This document shows, in pieces, positions 60,197-64,000 of a stretch of 64,000 bases of DNA. Every line of letters starts with the position of its first letter. The first letter of the stretch is position 1. The translations under genes were made by a program, and so were the position numbers. Source of the DNA: Scytonema hofmannii PCC 7110. Its GTDB lineage: Bacteria; Cyanobacteriota; Cyanobacteriia; Cyanobacteriales; Nostocaceae. Under the pieces are notes generated by a model. The model did not search any database. It saw only the letters and a program-made list of their open reading frames with translations, and had not been told where the DNA came from. The stretch is taken from assembly GCF_000346485.2 (NCBI RefSeq), contig NZ_KQ976354.1, positions 9,630,341-9,694,340 on the forward strand, in the 5' to 3' direction.

Positions 60197-60667
60197 TTAA
60201 CGGGCAACAGATTCTAAACGAGATTCTAAACGAACCCCTTCATGAGCTAATTCTAAAGTTTCGATCGCGACTTCGTTGGCTGTAGCGTTAAAGCTAGCGC
60301 CTGTCCATTTGGTAGGCCAAGCATTCCTTAAAATCCAATGTTTTTTGCGAACACCCAGATCGTCTACAAGAAAAATTGAGACTTCTATGCGCTGTAAGTT
60401 GCCCTCTACAGCTCTGGTTCGCCAGTTCCAAAGAGCATGATCGTCAGTTATGCCCCATTTAAGGGAGACATTAGAATATTTCACCAAACCGGGTAACTTG
60501 CGAACTGTTAAGAATGGTTCGTTACCTTCACGATATTCAATTGGGTCTTGGGCAGAATCTAATCCGGAACACTCTCTAAAACCCGCACTTGTGACCCCTT
60601 GGATTTCTACTATGAAGTTATAACCATTATAGGGATCTCTACGTGGTGGATTATTGCGCTCTGCCAT
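60197..60667 (-). CDS. CIS inner tube protein (gp19/Hcp-like, Cis1)
   Basis: About 156 residues from MAERNNPPRRDPYNGYNF, with AGGAG at 8 bp. Tube-family motifs: YNFIVEIQGVTSAGFRECSG, LVKYSNVSLKWGITDDHALW and ATANEVAIETLELAHEGVRL. Hexameric rings of this protein stack to form the tube that carries cargo. As the first tube gene after the sheaths it is most likely the major tube subunit. Confidence 0.93.
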   Translation of the reverse strand: MAERNNPPRRDPYNGYNFIVEIQGVTSAGFRECSGLDSAQDPIEYREGNEPFLTVRKLPGLVKYSNVSLKWGITDDHALWNWRTRAVEGNLQRIEVSIFLVDDLGVRKKHWILRNAWPTKWTGASFNATANEVAIETLELAHEGVRLESRLESVAR

Positions 60668-60721
60668 AATCAAAACTCCTGAATAAAATAGGTTGACATG
60701 AAAACCAAAGAACTTAATGCC

Positions 60722-61867
60722 CTAAATAGGACTTGTCGAAATGACGCCTTCAGCATCTTGAACGATCCGAACCACGATAAATTCACCAGGAACGGTGGCA
60801 GCAAGACCAATCTCGATGACGACTTGCCCAATATTTCTAACCTCCGGGGGATTAATTTCTTCGTCGCATTTAATGTAAAAGGCTTCTGTGGGTGAACGAC
60901 CCTTGAACGCACCTCGTTGAAACAAGTCATTGAGAAAAACAGTTAACTCGCGTTTGATAGTCGCCCATAACCTGCTATTGTTTGGTTCAAAAACCATGTT
61001 TGCCATGTTCAGCTCGATCCATCGTCTGACTGTCAAAAACAGTCGTCGCACGTTGATATAAAGCCACTCTCGATCGAGACTGAGTGTCCTCGCCCCCCAG
61101 ACTCGAATGCCGCGTCCGGGAAATGACCGCAGGCAGTTAATACTTTGCGGATTGAGTTCATCTTGTTGGGCATTGGTGAGGTTAACTTCTAGGTCAACAA
61201 CATCCTGCAAAATTTCGTTAGCAGGTGCTTTGTGAACGCCAATTTGCCGATCGCTGCGGGCGTACACACCGGCGATATGACCGCAGGGCGGAACGAAATA
61301 ATTGCTTTGTTCTGGACCTTCAGGGATGCGAATCCAAGGATAGTACAAAGCACCGTAGCTCTCTGTTAATCTTTGCCTTTGCGCCTGAATTTGTTCCAGG
61401 TTAGCTCTAGGTAGAGAGTCTAGAATCGCAAAGCGATCGCCCAAACGACTGCAATGATTTAACACAGCAGCCTGCATCAGCTGTACCTCTTCAGGGTCAG
61501 TTTTTTCCGGAGGCGATCGCATGATATCGGGCGCACATACCAAGTCAATGGTATCTAGTTCTGCCAGTGCAACCAGTCCTTCAGACAATGCTTTTAGATT
61601 AGCATCTCGAATGCGTACTACATAACACAAACTACCCCCATTCTGGAAAAAGCCCCGCACGGCATAAGCCAAGTAACTATTGAGCAAAGGTTCCCCAAAG
61701 AAGTACTTGAATTCAGACCACAGTGTCAATAGCTGGGGCTGATTAACAGCAATCTCCGTCTTTTCACAGAGCCCCAGAAATGCTGGTACACCTGTAGGAA
61801 GTATAACCTGAGGCTCTGAGATTATATACTTCTGATAGACACCTGGAGTTTTATACATGGCTTTCAT
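60722..61867 (-). CDS. CIS tail sheath protein 2
   Basis: 381 residues with sheath-family features: YKTPGVYQKYIISEPQVILP, FLGLCEKTEIA, GGSLCYVVRIR, and the C-terminal conserved RGIRVWGARTLSLDREWLYI with NVRRLFLTVRRWIELNM and CDEEINPPEVRNIGQVVIEI. It is shorter at the N-terminus than sheath 1. It probably forms a specialised ring (for example at the baseplate or cap) or part of the contractile sheath. No clear ribosome site; translation may depend on the upstream gene. Confidence 0.92.
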   Translation of the reverse strand: MKAMYKTPGVYQKYIISEPQVILPTGVPAFLGLCEKTEIAVNQPQLLTLWSEFKYFFGEPLLNSYLAYAVRGFFQNGGSLCYVVRIRDANLKALSEGLVALAELDTIDLVCAPDIMRSPPEKTDPEEVQLMQAAVLNHCSRLGDRFAILDSLPRANLEQIQAQRQRLTESYGALYYPWIRIPEGPEQSNYFVPPCGHIAGVYARSDRQIGVHKAPANEILQDVVDLEVNLTNAQQDELNPQSINCLRSFPGRGIRVWGARTLSLDREWLYINVRRLFLTVRRWIELNMANMVFEPNNSRLWATIKRELTVFLNDLFQRGAFKGRSPTEAFYIKCDEEINPPEVRNIGQVVIEIGLAATVPGEFIVVRIVQDAEGVISTSPI

Positions 61868-61923
61868 GATTTGGGAGTTGCGATCGGCGGGGCGAATGTC
61901 TATGGTCTTGAGGACGCGCTAGG

Positions 61924-63144
61924 CTATTGTTCCGGTCGAGCGTTAGCGTTGGTGTTAGCTTGTGGTCCTGCCCACTGACTGATGCGGAAGATGACAAACT
62001 CTGCTGGTTTGACAACTGCTACACCAATCTCTGTGATAACTTGACCCAAATCTCTAACTTCCGGTGGATTGGTTTCTTCGTCACACTTGACGAAGAAAGC
62101 TTCTTGTGGGCTATTGCCAAATAAAGCTCCATCCCGCCAGACAGTAGTTAGAAAAGCCGAAACATTACGTCGAATTCTAGCCCACAGTATATAGTCATTA
62201 GGCTCAAAGACTGCCCACTGAGTACCTTCGTCAATCGATTCGCGCAGGAAAAGGAATAGACGACGGACATTGATGTATATCCACTCTGCGTCTTGCCCAC
62301 TCGCCAGAGTGCGGGCACCCCAGATCAGAATATTGTTGTTGCCGGGGAATTTGCGAATCACATTGATCCCTTCTGGATTCAATCCTGCCTGATCCGCCTT
62401 GGTCACAGTAACCTCAAGTCCTTCAGCACCACGAATGACTTCGTTAGCAGGCGCTTTATGCACTCCACGTTCAGTATCAACACGAGCGTAAACTCCAGCA
62501 ATGTGACCGCTGGGAGAAATGTAAATATTTTTTTTAGTTATTGGATCGAAAACCTGAATCCTGGGAAAATAGATAGCACCATAGTCACTATCTCTTACAC
62601 CTCCTTGAATAGCCTCTTTGGTGAGATTGAGATTAGTAACTCCTTCGTACCGACCGTCTAGAATTGCAAAGCGATCTTGTAGATATTGATCCTCGCAATG
62701 ATCCAGCACAACGTTTTGAACTTCATCACTGACTGCACCAGGTACAACAACTAAGGCAATTTCGTCAATAGGCTTGAAAGTGTCTAAAGCTGCTCTGACA
62801 TTTTCTACATTCAGTTCATCGGTAACACGAGTTATCCAACAACGGGTACCACCATTATTGAAAAAGCCGTATACAGCGTGAGCCAAAATTGCATTCCCCT
62901 CGTGAAAATCACCAAATGCGGCTTTGAACCTTTCCCAATTGGTAATCAATTGTGGTTGATTGACAGGAGCTAGGGGGTACGTTTCTGGTATCTCAGTAGG
63001 CTGTCTTGTTGGTTTATCTGGCATTTTGACATTATCGGCTACGCGACCAATAAATCCAGCAATACTGGTGCCAACACCAGCAATAGGCATAATACCTGAG
63101 GGTTTTTCCTCAACGTATACTCCCGGCGCTTGATACACGGGCAT
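61924..63144 (-). CDS. CIS tail sheath protein 1 (major sheath, Cis2)
   Basis: 406 residues: YQAPGVYVEEKPSGIMPIAG, SIAGFIGRVA, then GYFNNGGTRCW-like FFNNGGTRCWITRV, GHIAGVYARVDTERGVHKAP, and the C-terminal ILIWGARTLASGQDAEWIYI with NVRRLFLFLRESIDEGTQWA. This is the standard eCIS/phage sheath, whose contraction drives the tube. A ribosome site GGAGT lies 8 bp before the ATG. With sheath 2 and the tube it forms a tight gene block. Confidence 0.95.
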   Translation of the reverse strand: MPVYQAPGVYVEEKPSGIMPIAGVGTSIAGFIGRVADNVKMPDKPTRQPTEIPETYPLAPVNQPQLITNWERFKAAFGDFHEGNAILAHAVYGFFNNGGTRCWITRVTDELNVENVRAALDTFKPIDEIALVVVPGAVSDEVQNVVLDHCEDQYLQDRFAILDGRYEGVTNLNLTKEAIQGGVRDSDYGAIYFPRIQVFDPITKKNIYISPSGHIAGVYARVDTERGVHKAPANEVIRGAEGLEVTVTKADQAGLNPEGINVIRKFPGNNNILIWGARTLASGQDAEWIYINVRRLFLFLRESIDEGTQWAVFEPNDYILWARIRRNVSAFLTTVWRDGALFGNSPQEAFFVKCDEETNPPEVRDLGQVITEIGVAVVKPAEFVIFRISQWAGPQANTNANARPEQ

Positions 63145-63239
63145 TATTTTTACTCCTTAATTCTCAATAATTAAGTTAATAGGGATGGGACGAATGGCTC
63201 GTTAAAGTTGGGGCATAGAGAAGAAATAAGTCATGAACA

Positions 63240-63860
63240 TCATCCTTGTAAGACAAAGTTCAAAGGAGGTTGTGAAGTACCAGGCTGGTTGATGACTACC
63301 GATTGGGAGGTTGGTTGATAGCTCTGTGCAGAAACCAGCACCAGGCGCTCGATTTCTGATGCTTCTATAGAAAAGAGCGAGTAATGACCTTGGTCATTAC
63401 TAAATGTGCTTTCTGTGTTGCCAAACTGCACTTGTGCCATCAAAACAGGTTCCTCATTCTGGTTAAATATCTTGCCTTGAAGGACTGTGGTTGGCACAGC
63501 CATATCAGCAGCAGTCACAATGACTTTGCCCTCAACTTTGGTAGGTACTGTAACTGTTAACATGGCTTTGCCATAGCGCCTAGCAGCATTTGGGACTGAT
63601 GCAGTCAAAGTATATTCGCCCTCCGGTAGCTCTAAGAAATGGAAGTAACCATCATCAGCGGTTCTAGTCCGGTCGGGACGCTCAACCATCAAGTTCCAGC
63701 GATCGCCATACTGTAAAGATTTGAGTTTGAGCCAGTTGGTAAAAGCGGATGGTGCATTAGTAACGATGACTTCGGCGTTGGGGATCGCTCTGTTAGTTTG
63801 GGCATTCGTTACTCGACCAGCGATCGCTACTTGATGTCGAATGAGTTCCCACTTGAGCAT
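63240..63860 (-). CDS. CIS-cluster protein with carboxypeptidase-regulatory-like domains
   Basis: 206 residues containing two beta-sandwich units: VAIAGRVTNAQTNRAIPNAE with GYFHFLELPEGEYTLTASVP (~10-100), and TTVLQGKIFNQNEEPVLMAQ with FSNDQGHYSLFSIEASE (~125-190). These folds serve as binding or spacer modules. It lies between the tube-terminator gene and the sheaths, a common place for such a protein in cyanobacterial CIS clusters. Its role is unknown; capping or surface attachment would be guesses. No signal peptide is visible. Confidence 0.75.
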   Translation of the reverse strand: MLKWELIRHQVAIAGRVTNAQTNRAIPNAEVIVTNAPSAFTNWLKLKSLQYGDRWNLMVERPDRTRTADDGYFHFLELPEGEYTLTASVPNAARRYGKAMLTVTVPTKVEGKVIVTAADMAVPTTVLQGKIFNQNEEPVLMAQVQFGNTESTFSNDQGHYSLFSIEASEIERLVLVSAQSYQPTSQSVVINQPGTSQPPLNFVLQG

Positions 63861-63863
63861 TGA

Positions 63864-64000
63864 CTAACTCTCCCTTGAACCATGCATCAGACGGAACTGA
63901 GCGTCTGTAACCAGTGGTGCTTCTACAGGTTTAGATGCATCTACACCAATAGTTACGGTGTAATTCAGAGATGCCTTTGGCTTACCACCGAGCGCCTGCC
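63864..64000 (-). CDS. Pvc16-family (DUF4255) tube terminator, C-terminal part only
   Basis: Only the last 45 codons are in the window. They read QALGGKPKASLNYTVTIGVD, then ASKPVEAPLVTDAQFRLMHG and a stop at 63864-63866, 3 bp before the next gene's start codon. This matches the end of Pvc16/Afp16-type proteins (a Gly-Gly-Lys-Pro turn before a final beta hairpin), which cap the tube. The gene continues beyond the right edge. The close spacing makes it the upstream neighbour in the same operon. Confidence 0.65.
   Translation of the reverse strand, partial: QALGGKPKASLNYTVTIGVDASKPVEAPLVTDAQFRLMHGSRES

Noticed and set aside
60670-60930. 86-codon minus-strand frame over the end of sheath 2
   Set aside because: It overlaps a strongly supported sheath gene in another frame and has no protein-like pattern.

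Overview
The window looks like chromosomal DNA of a filamentous, multicellular cyanobacterium (Nostocales type). The octamer GCGATCGC (HIP1) is scattered throughout, AT-rich intergenic spacers carry short tandem repeats and palindromes typical of these genomes, and most genes have clear cyanobacterial relatives. No genus is assigned from sequence alone. No tRNA, rRNA, CRISPR array or intact insertion sequence was recognised.

Layout. 0-10 kb is housekeeping and accessory DNA: an LCP cell-wall protein, a small membrane protein, an AI-2E transporter, a serpin lipoprotein, a DUF6888/DUF6887 pair, a subtilase, rpe, a lipoprotein and a CsbD protein, separated by repeats. 10-20.6 kb holds a STAND-type ATPase and then a putative peptide-modifying locus: a PatD/TruD-like cyclodehydratase (YcaO), a flavin amine oxidase, a small ORF, an amidohydrolase and an unknown protein. 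A strong Fur-box-like palindrome lies upstream of the cyclodehydratase. A 125-bp direct repeat brackets the amine oxidase, and a 65-68 bp element is shared with the ATPase promoter region. 20.6-26.4 kb is one giant Ser/Thr kinase-ATPase-GAF protein whose C-terminus is a second ATPase rather than the usual histidine kinase.

26.4-33.3 kb is a patchwork of toxin-antitoxin modules (HicA with a truncated HicB, BrnT with its antitoxin, PIN/VapC with its antitoxin), gene remnants and the AAA+ ATPase of a contractile injection system (CIS). 33.3-64 kb, all on the minus strand, is the rest of the CIS, read from 64 kb downward: Pvc16 terminator (cut by the window edge), a carboxypeptidase-regulatory-like protein, two sheaths, tube, tail-assembly protein, DUF6760 protein, second tube, a repeat-rich 821-residue protein, LysM adaptor, spike proteins, gp25, two baseplate J proteins, a lipoprotein, a helical protein, a tail P2-I/propeller protein and a fibre-like protein. 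Effector genes follow: a short DUF4157-leader paralogue, a 2004-residue DUF4157 protein with a C-terminal nuclease-like domain, a SUKH-type immunity protein, a YbjN/secretion-chaperone-like protein, an orphan nuclease-like toxin cassette and a pentapeptide-repeat protein.

The most notable points are a CIS operon that carries what look like polymorphic toxin-immunity pairs plus a chaperone-like gene; a probable -1 recoding site joining the tail-assembly gene to DUF6760; an exact 603-bp tandem repeat in the 821-residue gene; and a cyanobactin-type cyclodehydratase with none of its usual partners but a Fur-like box and an unusual repeat architecture. All functional statements are by recognition of family motifs; no searches were run.
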